Below are positions 33,901 to 44,454 of a stretch of DNA of 64,000 nucleotides, one piece after another; the first letter of the stretch is position 1, and each line of letters opens with the position of its first letter. Source of the DNA: Poteriospumella lacustris (lineage: Eukaryota > Sar > Chrysophyceae > Chromulinales > Dinobryaceae); NCBI GenBank assembly GCA_008000375.1, contig SMOI01000005.1, forward strand, positions 79,337-143,336, written 5' to 3'. The notes under the pieces are model-generated. The model had not been told where the DNA came from. It ran no database searches and saw only the letters and a program-made list of their open reading frames with translations. Made by a program: the position numbers and the translations under genes.

Positions 33901-35709
33901 CGTGTACGTAATCCTTTGAAAACGGCGTCGGATATTTCCTGGCGGTAATTGCCGTACAACTGCAGTTGCGCATTTTCTTCTTCGGGCGACAGCGGTGAAG
34001 CAGACGACGGAGACGACGAACGCTCCGAGAGGCTTAAGAACTTTTGTTCTTTCTCCAAATTCAGCATAAAATCTCCCGAATCCACGAAAACAGCTGCCGA
34101 AAAGTCTTCCAACACGGACAGCGCCTCTTTGTCGGTGACACCGACAATGATCGACCGATTCCGAGCGAGTAGCCTCTTGAATGCCGTCGTGATTTCGACG
34201 GGTTCTTGTGCCAAATCTGTCTCTTGGCGCATCACCACTTTCAATTGACTCGTCGCAGCCAGCACCAGCAAATCTTTGTCCCCCGCAGGCATAAAGGGGC
34301 GTACATCCCCGACACTGGAAATAGGTTCCAAGAGAGAGGATAAAGCGAGGACTAGCTCACAGCAATGTACCGGGTTGGTCGAGACCACGACGATGTCTTG
34401 CCCCGTCACAATCAACTCCCACAACGTCCACAAATGCTGGATGAGCCCCAGTGTACCCAGAACTTCCAACAAATTGATAGGCAACGTCATATGAGATACA
34501 CGAGGATTGAGTTCCACCAGGTCTAAATCCAGGGGAACCATGGTGTTGAGTACATTTCCAAAGAAAGTGAGATAGATATGGGAACCAGGTACAATAGAGG
34601 GCCAAGATCGAATTTGATTGAATGCCACCTCGAGCACACTCTTGATGATACTTTCGAATGGATCACCGTCATCATCATAATCATCGTCGCCGAATGATTC
34701 GTTCCCAACGTAGTCGTTGGAGGACATTCGACCAACACTACCCGCCAGGGCCGCAGAGGGCGAAGAAACCGATCGTTGTTGTGGCGGCGAGGAAAAAATA
34801 CTGGAACGCTCAACGACGCTGGAGAGACGTCTATTACGCAAAGGTTTTGTTTGCAATTCTAACGCCTCATGAATGCTATCCAACACCTTGTGAGAAAGTT
34901 GCCGGAAAGGCCACTTGGAAACGAGACAAACACACTCCTTGTAGGAGAGGTTGACGTCAAACGTCTGTTCGTCGGTGAATGACGAGACAGAAATGTAACA
35001 ATTGTAAAAAATGGTGGCATTGGTGATTGCCGTACCAATGGTTTCATCGCTTTCGTCTTTGAAAGGGAACCCTGGCAAACTTTGGTCGCGCAATCGGTAT
35101 AAGACCTTTCCTTTGTCTAAGGAGGTCATCAACGACGTCATCGTCGCTTGCAAATCCAACAGGAATTGTTTGGAAAACGTCTCTTGAGGAAAATCACAGG
35201 ACGTAGTAATGCCATCTTGATATTGCCGAATGAGAACGACGCCTTCGTACCATTTGACACCGGTAGGATTGATCGCCTGTGAGACGGACGAACTTCGTGA
35301 ACCTGTGAGAGCAAAATAAAGGAGTGAACGCGCATCAGAAGAATAAAATTCACAGCACAAATTAATAAGCATGCTTTGTACCTGCAGTTTCCGCTGTAGG
35401 GAATGGTTCCTGGGAATTTTGACGATTGAGCAATTGCTGATAACAATCGAAACAACTCTAGCCATGAACACAATAGGGGATTCAATCAGAATCGTGAACG
35501 TCGTCATAAGGAAAACACAACCCTACCCTTTTTAATTGATCATTTATCATCGATCGGAAGGAAGAACATTTATCGCAGAATATTCTCCCACATTCTCGGC
35601 AGTGATGTCGTCTTCGTTGCAACGTAAACGACTTCCTACATTTCGTGCACGTTGGAGCATCTTTGTCACTTTGCCAAACAGCTCCACTTCCACTAAAGGG
35701 AGTCGGCAT
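30987..35709 (-). CDS. FYVE - DENN (DENND6-like) - membrane hairpin - two FABP-like domains
   Basis: Three exons, 35709-35527, 35457-35382 and 35302-30987, make 1524 residues. Residues 1-75 are a FYVE zinc finger, which binds phosphatidylinositol 3-phosphate: WQSD, CTKC, RRHHCR, CGRIFC, then CFDC from exon 2; the usual RVC is RSC. A DENN module resembling DENND6, a Rab guanine-exchange family, covers about 100-680. Its clearest part is LWELIVTGQDIVVV and LVLALSSLLEP near 385. A tryptophan-rich pair of hydrophobic segments near 757-815 looks like a membrane hairpin. Two fatty-acid-binding-protein-like domains follow at about 888-1045 and 1267-1405, each opening with GVWxRxRxxN[YF]EAF and then LQRKVAA, close to the FABP signature. 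Low-complexity linkers separate the domains. One 4.3-kb frame carries everything after the FYVE exons, so the fusion is not an assembly of neighbours. The likely role is coupling Rab activation to lipid handling on endosomes or ER; this is inferred. Confidence 0.83.
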
Positions 35710-36057
35710 GATTCAATCCAACGTAAGGCCAGTGTTGCAATCGGAATGTGATCCAAGAAAGGAAACACGACCAATTCTGCTGCTGTTCCATGTTCCTGCA
35801 TCTTCTATTTCCTTTTTTCGCCGCTGCTGCTGCGAGAAGAAAACAGCAGCAGGACAACACGACGACGACGACGACGGATGATGTGGTTGTTCATCAATTA
35901 GCTAGTTAGACATGTAAAGATCAGGCCAAAACGAAAGGAAAGACAACGCAAAGATGGTGGAAGAAGTTGGAAGCATTTATTTACACTAATAGACGAGACT
36001 AAACTGATCGCTCCTCAACAAGAAATAGATTTGAATAGCAGTCTCCACAGTGGGTGA
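35710..36057. other. Spacer upstream of the FYVE-DENN gene
   Basis: About 348 bases between two genes on the minus strand. It holds the promoter of the FYVE-DENN gene and the 3' end of nothing else; the RING gene ends at 36058. A short ACG-repeat lies near 35860-35878. No gene seen. Confidence 0.4.
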
Positions 36058-37548
36058 CTATGGATGCCGCACCGCCACAAAAACCAAATGCTGAGCAAAT
36101 CCAAAGAATAGGTCTTCCCAGATCGATAAGTTTCGTAATGAAAATATCATCACGTAGGCCAATACAAACTGCAGTACAGCCGACGCTAGGAGGCGAGCCA
36201 GTTTGCTGTGGAGACGACCAGTAAACATGATCAAGACCATTATAATATTGACATATGATGCAGTCTGTGTGAACACGTCATCAGAAGAACCAGCGGCGCG
36301 GCTTATTGCATGCATCACGCTTAAGTGACCCAGAAACACTGATGAGATCAGTAGAAACCGCAACGTGCGAGCAGCCCAGTGCGTCGACGGCAAGATATCG
36401 CTTCCAATGACAAATGCAGTGGATAAAATCTCACCTACCAGTCGGCTCAATACCCGATGACCCAGATTGTATCGCCACAGAAGTGCAATCAAAGCTCCCA
36501 ACAGAGCACCACCGAACCCACCAACAATCAATCCGCCATTGAGCGCAAGAAGAACGGTTGATATGATGACCTTTGTTGTAGGATCCCAATTGCGTCTTTG
36601 CAAGCGGACGAAAAAGTCGTCAATAATTTGTCGTTCTGTTCGCAGAGGTGCAGGAGACGGCAGCAAATCATTGTCCACCAAGAAATTTGATTCTGCGTTT
36701 TCAGCAGTTGGCACAACTTCAGAAGGTTGTTGAGCAAGAGGCTGCGGAAGATCGTGACCTTCTTCGCGACGTTGTATTTCTGCCTCACCAATCCCAAGAG
36801 TGGATCTACGGTCATACGGTATGACTCGACGACATCGAGGACAGTCAATATCGTTGTGATAGTTCACTTGAGTCTGAAACCATGGCTTGATGCATGCCTG
36901 ATGATATGCATGTCGACATGGTAAAATGCAGTAGCTTCCCGGTTCTGAGAAATCGACATCAGCATGGCAAACGGCGCAGTCAAGCACTGATCGAGAGGAA
37001 TCTTGACGTTCGACCCGATTCTCTTGATTTTCGTTTGGGCCCACATGGCTATGCCGTGATGGAATGATAACCAGTGCAAGAGAGGATGATCTTGAACGAG
37101 TTTGATTGAGTGGCGAAAGCTCACTTATATGAGTGATTTCATCTGTCGACATATGAAATGTATCAATTTCGGAGGGAGCATCAGTGGTGGGTGCATGTCC
37201 CTGACGAATACTTGACTCATCGATACTTTGTCGTCGTTCAAGTATATTGCGGACAATACTTGTATCTTCTGCCGACAAAACATCCTGAGCCAAAACTTGC
37301 GACAGAATTTCTCCTGCATCACCACCATTCGCAAAAGTTTCAGGAAGATGCACAACGCAGACTTTCAGCCGTTTAGTTGCATCTCCATCGTCGCCAGGCG
37401 AAATGAGATCACTTCCATCTTTGTTTGAATCATCATCAGATCGCTTTCGTTTCTTCGCACTTCTTGTTTCTTGATCGGAGTCAAGCGCTTGATCGATCTC
37501 GTCAACTTCCATATCTGCCGGACTTTGCACAGATTCTTCTTTCTCCAT
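36058..37548 (-). CDS. RING-H2 E3 ubiquitin ligase with C-terminal membrane domain
   Basis: One exon of 496 residues. The RING-H2 finger is at residues 191-239: CAVC, then CxLPCRHAYHQACI, then CPRC, with the eight metal ligands in C3H2C3 order. Such fingers recruit ubiquitin-loaded E2 enzymes. The N-terminus is acidic and basic by turns, with a likely nuclear-type cluster (AKKRKR) at residues 31-36. The C-terminal 170 residues hold four or five hydrophobic segments, including STVLLALNGGLIVGGFGGAL and YVNIIMVLIMFTG, so the protein is probably embedded in an internal membrane with the RING facing the cytosol. RING ligases of ER or endosomal quality control have this plan, but the substrate cannot be told. 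It starts at the ATG at 37548. Confidence 0.85.
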   Translation of the reverse strand: MEKEESVQSPADMEVDEIDQALDSDQETRSAKKRKRSDDDSNKDGSDLISPGDDGDATKRLKVCVVHLPETFANGGDAGEILSQVLAQDVLSAEDTSIVRNILERRQSIDESSIRQGHAPTTDAPSEIDTFHMSTDEITHISELSPLNQTRSRSSSLALVIIPSRHSHVGPNENQENRVERQDSSRSVLDCAVCHADVDFSEPGSYCILPCRHAYHQACIKPWFQTQVNYHNDIDCPRCRRVIPYDRRSTLGIGEAEIQRREEGHDLPQPLAQQPSEVVPTAENAESNFLVDNDLLPSPAPLRTERQIIDDFFVRLQRRNWDPTTKVIISTVLLALNGGLIVGGFGGALLGALIALLWRYNLGHRVLSRLVGEILSTAFVIGSDILPSTHWAARTLRFLLISSVFLGHLSVMHAISRAAGSSDDVFTQTASYVNIIMVLIMFTGRLHSKLARLLASAVLQFVLAYVMIFSLRNLSIWEDLFFGFAQHLVFVAVRHP

Positions 37549-37942
37549 GATGCTACTTTCTTGACGTCGGAGAATCGTTTATATAGAGTGAAAACCTCTC
37601 TCTCCTCTTCAATCGATGATCTTCAACGAGGCGAAATGGGATATGATGTCAATGTGGATTTCATGTCGAAGAAGAACAGGCGCAGAAACAGAAACACTTT
37701 CTTCCTGACCGTTTCAAATTTTCTCGAATCCCAATCATCATCATCATCATGATGGCGACGATGACGTCGTCTCTCGAGGAGATAACGGCGGCGGGGCGCT
37801 GGCTGACTCAGAATTCTCTGACGTTGGATCGTTTGGTAACGTTTTGTGGCGGGGAAATACACAGTGGAGATGACGAATGGCACAATTCATCTGAACACCA
37901 CTAAAATAATTTGCTTAGTAGCATCGAACGGCAGCATCAATA
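37549..37942. other. Divergent intergenic region, RING gene / SDR
   Basis: About 394 bases between opposed starts, with an (ATC) run near 37735-37750. No gene or named element seen. Confidence 0.4.
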
Positions 37943-38979
37943 ATGAGAACCTCCATGCCTAGAGTTATTCGTAGAGTTCTTCACAGAAGCTTCTCTTCTC
38001 AAGGTGGTGCCGACGACAGACTTTTCGCAGTCGTTTCTGGTGGTTCCAAAGGAATCGGCCTATCTTTCACCAAAGCTTTGCTTTCTGATTCCAAGCAGCA
38101 TGTGATCGCCCTGTCACGAAATCGTTCAGCCGAGCTTCAGACGTTAGAACACCAATATCCCGGGAGACTTCAGTGGATACAAACAGACCTCGAAAATGAA
38201 GACTCCATTAAATCAGCTACCTCTGCGGTTGCGTCAAATTTTCCGAAAGTTGATATTCTGGTCAATTGTGCAGGAATTTTAGGCGATGGTAGTCCCTCTC
38301 AACCTGGACCCGAGAGAACTGTCTCGGCAATTACGAAAGATTGGCTTGTGAAATCCTTCGAGGTGAGCAACAGCAGGTTTTCATCTACTTCATCATGTTA
38401 TAAAATAATATGAATTGTCTCTTACATGCATGAATGGATCAGGTGAATCTCTTTGGGCACGTCATACTCACAAAGGAACTTCTCCCTCTCGTGAAGAGAA
38501 AGAACGACAAGAACCCTCAAGATATTGCCAAAATTATCAATATATCTGCGCACTCTGGGTCGATTTCAGACAATAAGTAAGGACAATATAAGATCTTTGT
38601 TCGAGTGAATTCTTATCTTCGGGTATGGTTTAGACTTGGAGGTTGGTATTCGTACCGAATGTCAAAGGCGGCAATGAATATGTTCACAAAAACGCTGAGT
38701 TTGGAAATCAAACGGTAAGACACCATTCTTGCGTTAACTGTGTTGTTGTTATGGATTAAATGACATCTTTTTTGTAGGTTCGGAACCGTTGTCGTCGCCG
38801 TGCATCCTGGCACGGCTGACACGGACTTGAGTACACCGTTCAAGAAGAATGTTCCTGCGGGAAAACTGTTCACGGCTGATCAGTCCGTAGAATACTTGAT
38901 GAATAATGTTGTCAGCAAAATTGGTTTGGCTGATACCGGGAAGTTCTACAATTACGATGGAACAGAAATCGGATACTAG
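37943..38979 (+). CDS. Short-chain dehydrogenase/reductase, probably mitochondrial
   Basis: Four exons, 37943-38362, 38443-38576, 38634-38714 and 38778-38979, encode 278 residues, a classical SDR length. The cofactor-binding TGxxxGxG element is SGGSKGIG near residue 35. The NAG motif appears as NCAG, the catalytic serine lies in NISAHSG, and the YxxxK pair is YRMSK. VHPGTADTDLS follows the sixth strand, as in NADP-dependent carbonyl reductases of the C-factor/sniffer type. The N-terminus (MRTSMPRVIRRVLHRSFSSQ) is basic and free of acidic residues, a typical mitochondrial presequence. Substrate is unknown. Its stop lies 77 bases from the stop of the convergent acyl-CoA dehydrogenase gene, so the two 3' UTRs likely overlap. 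Confidence 0.9.
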
Positions 38980-39055
38980 ACAGCTCTTGGTTGGAATGCT
39001 CCACAAATTAAAACTACTTAAATCCATGTTTGGACAAAAGAGAATACTATTTCTA

Positions 39056-40454
39056 TTACTCGATCTTTCCGGACTTGCGCAAATCACGAACCATGTTCTT
39101 GTGGTGAGCCTCATTGGTTCCACCGCCAATTTCCAACAGCTTCGCATCTCTCCAGAGTCTCTCAACTTGGTATTCACCAACGTAGCCGTAGCCACCAAGA
39201 CATTGAATGGCGCGGTCAGCAACACGCTTTGCCATAGGAGCGCAGAACAACTTCACACCATCGGCATCCAATCCGTTACCATAGGTCGACAATTCCAAGC
39301 TGGCAGCAAAGTTGTAGACGTAGGATCTGCCGGCCATGTACTCAGCGTACGATTCGGCGATCGCCTTCTGAATCTATAAACAGGCACAAAAAGAATTGAG
39401 TAAAGCATTATAAACAAGCAAACACAAACTTGACAGAGCACTAACCTGACCGTACTCAGCGATAGGCTTTCCGAAGGCCTTACGCTCCTGAGAATATCTT
39501 GTCATGACCTCGATGGAGCGGCGAGCAATACCAAGAGCCATAGCGGCGAGGGTAACACGCTCGATTTCCAAGTTGCGCATCATGCACAAAGAGGCCTTGC
39601 CAACCTCTCCAACAACATTTTCAATAGGCACCTTGACGTCCGAGAACACCAATTCAGCAGTCATGGAAGCACGCATGCCGCACTTGTCCTCAATCTTTTG
39701 ACCCAAAGTGAAACCGGGCATACCCTTGTCAACAAGGAAGGAGGTCAGTCCACCACCACGCTGGGTAGGATCAGTCTTAGCGTAAACCAAAAAGGCATCA
39801 CCGGTCGACTTTCCGTCGATGGTTCCGTTGGTAATCCACATCTTGGCACCGTTGATCAAGTAATGCTTGCCATCAGGAGTCAACTTCGCGGTGGTGCTCA
39901 TTCCAAGAACATCAGTACCAACGGACGGCTCAGACATACCCATACCACAAATTAACTCGCCGGTGCAAGCCTTGGGAAGGTACTTCAGCTTCTGTTCGTG
40001 GCTTCCGTTGCGAGCAAGATTGTTAACGAAAAGCATCGAATGGGCCAAGTAAGACAGGCAGAACGCAGGATCAGCGGCAGACAACTCCTCTAAAATGCAT
40101 ACAACTCAGTATTTCGTCTTTAATAGATAGTTGCATACTCGACATACCGTGGGCGATGCAAGCAGCGGTGGCATCCATTCCAGAGCCACCATACTCAGGC
40201 TCGACAGTGATACCAAGAAGACCGAGGGAGCCAAGCTTGCGGAAAAGCTCAACGTTGAAAGTTTCAGTACGGTTGTGCACCAAAGCTTGAGGATCTACCT
40301 CACTCTCAACGAAAGAGCGAAGCATTTGGCGAAGAGCAACATGTTCCTCGGTGGGGTGAAACAATTGGGTGGCACTGCTCTTGGTCGCAGTGGAAAAGAG
40401 CTGAGTCTTCAACAACGAGGGCGAGCGGAGAGCTAACTTGGACACGCGATACAT
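39056..40454 (-). CDS. Isovaleryl-CoA dehydrogenase-like acyl-CoA dehydrogenase
   Basis: A mitochondrial flavoenzyme of the acyl-CoA dehydrogenase family; in leucine breakdown it oxidises isovaleryl-CoA. Three exons, 40454-40148, 40089-39446 and 39373-39056, encode 422 residues, equal to known IVD lengths. The N-terminus (MYRVSKLALRSPSLLKTQLF) is a mitochondrial presequence. Family signatures are intact: GITVEPEYGGSGMDATA, CGMGMSEPSVGTDV, KMWITNG and QERKAFGKPIAEYGQ, with LRDAKLLEIGGGT-type sequence near the end. The LEIERVTL helix has a glutamate in the position of the IVD catalytic base (LDLERLVL in human), which separates IVD from short- and medium-chain enzymes. The GGTNEAHHKN tail differs from the usual GAGTSEVRR. 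Specificity is therefore probable, not certain. Confidence 0.85.
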
Positions 40455-40892
40455 CTTCGAAATAGATAATGTGGAAATGGTTGTGACACTGGTGTGTAGT
40501 ATAAGCCAAGTACCAATACCCGATCGGTGCCCCAAACCACGACAGCATCATGAAGCCAGAAGAAGATCATCATCGCGGTTGAAGTCAGAACAAAGAAGCA
40601 GTGGTGACTCTTGAATGTACGATACAAGTACTTCTTTGTCAACATTATCATGTGTCAAATATACTGAACTTCGTTATCTGATCATGTATTATGTACATTG
40701 TTTTTCATTTGTGTACTTCTATTCCGCCAAAGAATATGATTGATTTTTACATACAAATGGAAATCATGCGTTTCAAACTTGACCGCGCACATGACCGACC
40801 ACTCGAGTTTTTGGAGTTTGATTGTCTTTGTTTTCGTTCAACGATTTCACATTCTTTGTTGGTGATCTCGAGCATTATTGTAACCCGAGTCG
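40455..40892. other. Divergent intergenic region, IVD / GDP-sugar epimerase
   Basis: About 438 AT-rich bases between opposed starts; short frames only. Presumed to hold two promoters. Confidence 0.4.
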
Positions 40893-41987
40893 ATGGCAAT
40901 GGTAGCTATTCATGCCCTATGCGTAGTTCTATTGTCATTTGCGTGGGTCGCCGCATCTGAAAGTTGCAGTGATGAGAAACGAGTTCTTATTACAGGTATC
41001 AGTGGGATGATCGGAACTCATGTTGCGAAGGCATTTTTGAAACAAAACAACCCTTGCACGAAAATATATGGACTAATTCGTCCCAGAACTGATCTTTCTT
41101 CACTTGCTGGCGTTGTTGACAAAATCGAATTCGTTTTGGGTGACATTACCGACTCCTTTCGGATGATCGACGTGATAAAAGAAGTTAGACCTCATTACGT
41201 TTTCCATTTCGCAGCTCAGGCAATCAATGGTATTTCTTTCAACATGGCACAACTTTCTTTTGACAGCAACATTGGTGGAACTTTGAACCTTTTGGAAGCT
41301 TTGCGAATCAACAACCTAACATCCTCTCGGTTCCTGTTGGCAGGATCTTCCACAGAATATGGAAACACTGCCAACACACATCATGGTGCAATTCCCGAAG
41401 ACATCGTCTTAGATCCTGTCTCGCCTTATGGAATCAGCAAAATGGGATGTGAGAAGTTAGCGAATCAATACTTTGTGTCCCACAAAATCCCAGTCATTAC
41501 AGCCCGTCTGTTTATTCATGTTGGAGTTGGTGGAACGGATTCGTTGGCGATCAACCAATTTTGCAAACAAATCGCCTTAGCTGAAATTGGCAAAGGACCG
41601 AAGGAAATCCGCCATGGAAATCTGAAGACTTTGCGAGACATTACCAATGCCAGAGATTCAGCTCCTATTTTGATTCGCTTGGCGGAGGAAGGTACTCCTG
41701 GTGAGGCCTACAACGTCGGATCTGGAAACACTATATCCATTCAGTCTTTGTTGGACACTGCGATTGGTATGTCAACGGTCTCAGTAAAAGGAGTAGAAGA
41801 TAAGAGTCGCTTACGGTCATTTGATGAGAAAAAGCTGGTGGCCAACATCGACAAGATCAAGAAGTTGACCGGTTGGGTTCCCGCGACGGATATGACTGAT
41901 ACTGTTCGAGAAATTTTGAATTTTTGGCGTAAGAAAGTACGGGCTTTGTACTGTCCTGAACCTGGAGACTGTCCAAATGCAAAGTAA
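40893..41987 (+). CDS. NAD(P)-dependent GDP-sugar epimerase/dehydratase with signal peptide
   Basis: An extended short-chain dehydrogenase of 364 residues in one exon. The Rossmann motif is ITGISGMIG (GxxGxxG). The substrate-binding and catalytic elements are FHFAAQ, NIGGTLNLLEA, GSSTEYG and SPYGISK with the YxxxK pair. This set is closest to the GDP-mannose 4,6-dehydratase and GDP-4-keto-6-deoxymannose reductase group, which make GDP-deoxysugars. Unlike the usual cytosolic enzymes, it begins with a clear signal peptide (MAMVAIHALCVVLLSFAWVA), and ends with cysteines (YCPEPGDCPNAK), suggesting an ER/Golgi lumen or secreted location. The N-terminal SESCSDEKR would be the mature start. The exact sugar is unknown. 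Confidence 0.85.
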   Translation: MAMVAIHALCVVLLSFAWVAASESCSDEKRVLITGISGMIGTHVAKAFLKQNNPCTKIYGLIRPRTDLSSLAGVVDKIEFVLGDITDSFRMIDVIKEVRPHYVFHFAAQAINGISFNMAQLSFDSNIGGTLNLLEALRINNLTSSRFLLAGSSTEYGNTANTHHGAIPEDIVLDPVSPYGISKMGCEKLANQYFVSHKIPVITARLFIHVGVGGTDSLAINQFCKQIALAEIGKGPKEIRHGNLKTLRDITNARDSAPILIRLAEEGTPGEAYNVGSGNTISIQSLLDTAIGMSTVSVKGVEDKSRLRSFDEKKLVANIDKIKKLTGWVPATDMTDTVREILNFWRKKVRALYCPEPGDCPNAK

Positions 41988-42178
41988 CATATAGCGCGAC
42001 AATATCACATTTTATCATGTTTTGTTAAAAGTCCAATTATGTACAGTTACACTGATGGATGACGTAGAAGCCAATGCTTTTGATAAAACCGTAAAAAAGT
42101 TTTCTGTCCATCGCGAGATATATGAAAAAATAAAAAAAAGTCGAATGAAAAGCGACCGAGGGCCTACCAATATCCTTC

Positions 42179-43939
42179 TCAAAAAGCGAAGGACGCTCGG
42201 ACCATCTGGTTTTTCTTGGAGGATGACGTCACTGTTGTTCCAGTTACCAGCGATCCATTTGTAGCAAAGCTTAGGGATCCTCGAATTGATGGCAGACGAA
42301 TACTTCCTTCTGGGAGAGTAAATTCAACACTTCGGCGTGTGAGATCGATACTTCCTCGGGTGTTAAAGCTCTTCCTGGAAGTTAGAACGGGAGACTTGGG
42401 CAACATTGCACTGGCATCATCAGCAAACGATGAACGGCGAGACGCTTTCGGTGTGGTCAACTGAGATACTGTATGAGGCGTATCAAAGGTTGATGCTCGT
42501 ACACGAAATTCACTTTCCTCTTGTGGGGCAGAGAAGGAAGTTCGTGGTCGACGGATGATTTCATAAGCCTCTCGTTTTGCTGTCGACCGTAACATGATCT
42601 CTTGTTTGGTATCCAATGAGGACGGGATCATCGTGTTGTGCAAATGAATGGATTTCGTCGACTCCAACATCGTTGTCGAAGAGGAACCATTCATTTTCTT
42701 AGACGTCGTTGACTGTTCTTCCAACAGCGTCGGCAAGTGAGATGCACTCATCCGTAAGCTCGACCGTAACACAGATTTCCTCTTTTGTAACAATCCCGCC
42801 TCCGCCAAAATCATATTTTGCTGTTCGATGGCCTCTTTTCTTTCTTCTTTCAGACGATTCTGAAGTTCCAAATAATCTTCACTGGAAAACTTTGGAGAGA
42901 TTTCTTCCTCTGTTCGATGGCTGGATTCATCGACACTTCCATGTCCACTGATACTGTCTTGTAAGCTGAGATTTGCCAAACTAAAGCTTTTGCGAGGGGA
43001 TTTCGTATTGGACGCAATAAAATCTTGCAGAATTTGATCCATATGTGCTGACTTCTTCGCACTGGCCTCTTTTGCTTGTTTCTTGGCGGTCACACGAGAG
43101 ACATATTTCCGTTCCGATTCTTCCGTGGCGCCAAATAATGCCTTGAAATGCTTGACGCTCAAAGAATCAGATGGGGCCAGCTTTGGTTCATCTTTCTTGG
43201 GTGAATCTGGTGAAGCTATACTTTGAGCTTGGGCTTCAGAAATCTTCCTGTATGCCATCTCTCGTTGCTTTAGCTCGCCGTACTCAATAAAGTAACTGAA
43301 CAAGCGTTCCACATCATATTCTGTTGCTTTGTCGAACGTACTCTGGGAGGTTCCTGTCATCGCATGAATGAATTCAGAAAAGTCCACGGTTCCATCACCA
43401 TTGTCATCCATAGCAATGAATGTTTCTTGAATGTTTTGAAACTGTTCGAGTCCCTTGCTGTGCTTGGTCTTTTGCTGCACATACGTGACGGCTTCAGTCA
43501 ATTCATCCAAATTAATGGCCCCATTTCCTTCAAAATCCAAGCTCTGAAACATCTCTCGCAGTTGTTTTTCTCTGAACGACGAAATAACAATTTTCTTTTC
43601 AGCGCCAAACTCTCTCCGTTTTTTCAACCATCGCAGTGTCTCTCCCGATAGATCTGAAACAATAGCATCGCTTTCTTCTTTGTCTTTGTCCGCTTTGGAA
43701 CGTTGAGACTTATATAATCGATGGCCAACGTCATTTTCATCATCGGTTGTCTCATTGAATTCATGAAAGAAGACTTTATTTCGGCTGCTCTCAGGCTTTG
43801 CTTTTCCTTCGTCTGTAGGAGGTTTGGAACTACCAGGACTCAGAGGGGCCTCCTCTTTCACTTTTCCAGGTGATGATGAAGGAGCAGGAGAACGAGCACC
43901 TTCTTCTGTAGAATTTTCTTTTGGATGTTTCAAGCTCAT
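42179..43939 (-). CDS. EF-hand calcium-binding protein with long disordered tail
   Basis: One exon of 586 residues. Two EF-hands occupy about 122-190. The first loop (DFEGNGAINLDE, residues 135-146) and second loop (DDNGDGTVDFSE, residues 178-189) both carry the expected acidic residues at positions 1 and 12, so both probably bind calcium. A helical region follows (YDVERLFSYFIEYGELKQRE). The rest is charged and disordered, with many SP/TP sites and short KRKS-type basic motifs, ending in repeated SxRRSS and SIRGSL segments that look like kinase sites. I do not recognise a specific family; calcium-regulated cytoskeletal or signalling adaptors have this plan. The start is the ATG at 43939. Confidence 0.82.
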   Translation of the reverse strand: MSLKHPKENSTEEGARSPAPSSSPGKVKEEAPLSPGSSKPPTDEGKAKPESSRNKVFFHEFNETTDDENDVGHRLYKSQRSKADKDKEESDAIVSDLSGETLRWLKKRREFGAEKKIVISSFREKQLREMFQSLDFEGNGAINLDELTEAVTYVQQKTKHSKGLEQFQNIQETFIAMDDNGDGTVDFSEFIHAMTGTSQSTFDKATEYDVERLFSYFIEYGELKQREMAYRKISEAQAQSIASPDSPKKDEPKLAPSDSLSVKHFKALFGATEESERKYVSRVTAKKQAKEASAKKSAHMDQILQDFIASNTKSPRKSFSLANLSLQDSISGHGSVDESSHRTEEEISPKFSSEDYLELQNRLKEERKEAIEQQNMILAEAGLLQKRKSVLRSSLRMSASHLPTLLEEQSTTSKKMNGSSSTTMLESTKSIHLHNTMIPSSLDTKQEIMLRSTAKREAYEIIRRPRTSFSAPQEESEFRVRASTFDTPHTVSQLTTPKASRRSSFADDASAMLPKSPVLTSRKSFNTRGSIDLTRRSVEFTLPEGSIRLPSIRGSLSFATNGSLVTGTTVTSSSKKNQMVRASFAF

Positions 43940-44454
43940 TTGTTTGGAGGTCTAGTACAAATTCATTGAAGTGTGCTGACTGACACGTCGAAATAAACGA
44001 CAAGTAGGGAAGGGATCTGATCGCCAAAATTTATCGAATGATAGCAGAATATTAATGAGATAAAATGAAGATTTCTGCGAATCCATGAATCATCAGCACG
44101 TGGAATAACTAGAGACAATCCTTTCTTCCGATGGATAGATACCCTTCCATTTGTTGTTGTTGAAAGGCAGCAAAAGGAACGAAAAAATGATGCGGCCGAA
44201 ATGAAACCGTCACTTTACCCAAAAATGTTCAAACCTCCGCAAACTCTGGCATCTCTACGCACTTCTGCAAGTGGCGGCAAGAGGCAAGAGAGTCGCCACC
44301 ACCCACGACCATGATGAATCTTCATCATAACATAAGAACATCATCTCCGGTGCGAGAACTACATTCATTTCACAAACGCTATTGAAAAGTCTTTTCTTTA
44401 CAATTTGTATGATTTGCTTGCATTTTCATTAGTTATCTTACGTGGCGGTTCAAC
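43940..44454. other. Divergent intergenic region, EF-hand gene / SCOT
   Basis: About 515 bases between opposed starts. No credible frame or repeat. Likely two promoters. Confidence 0.4.
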
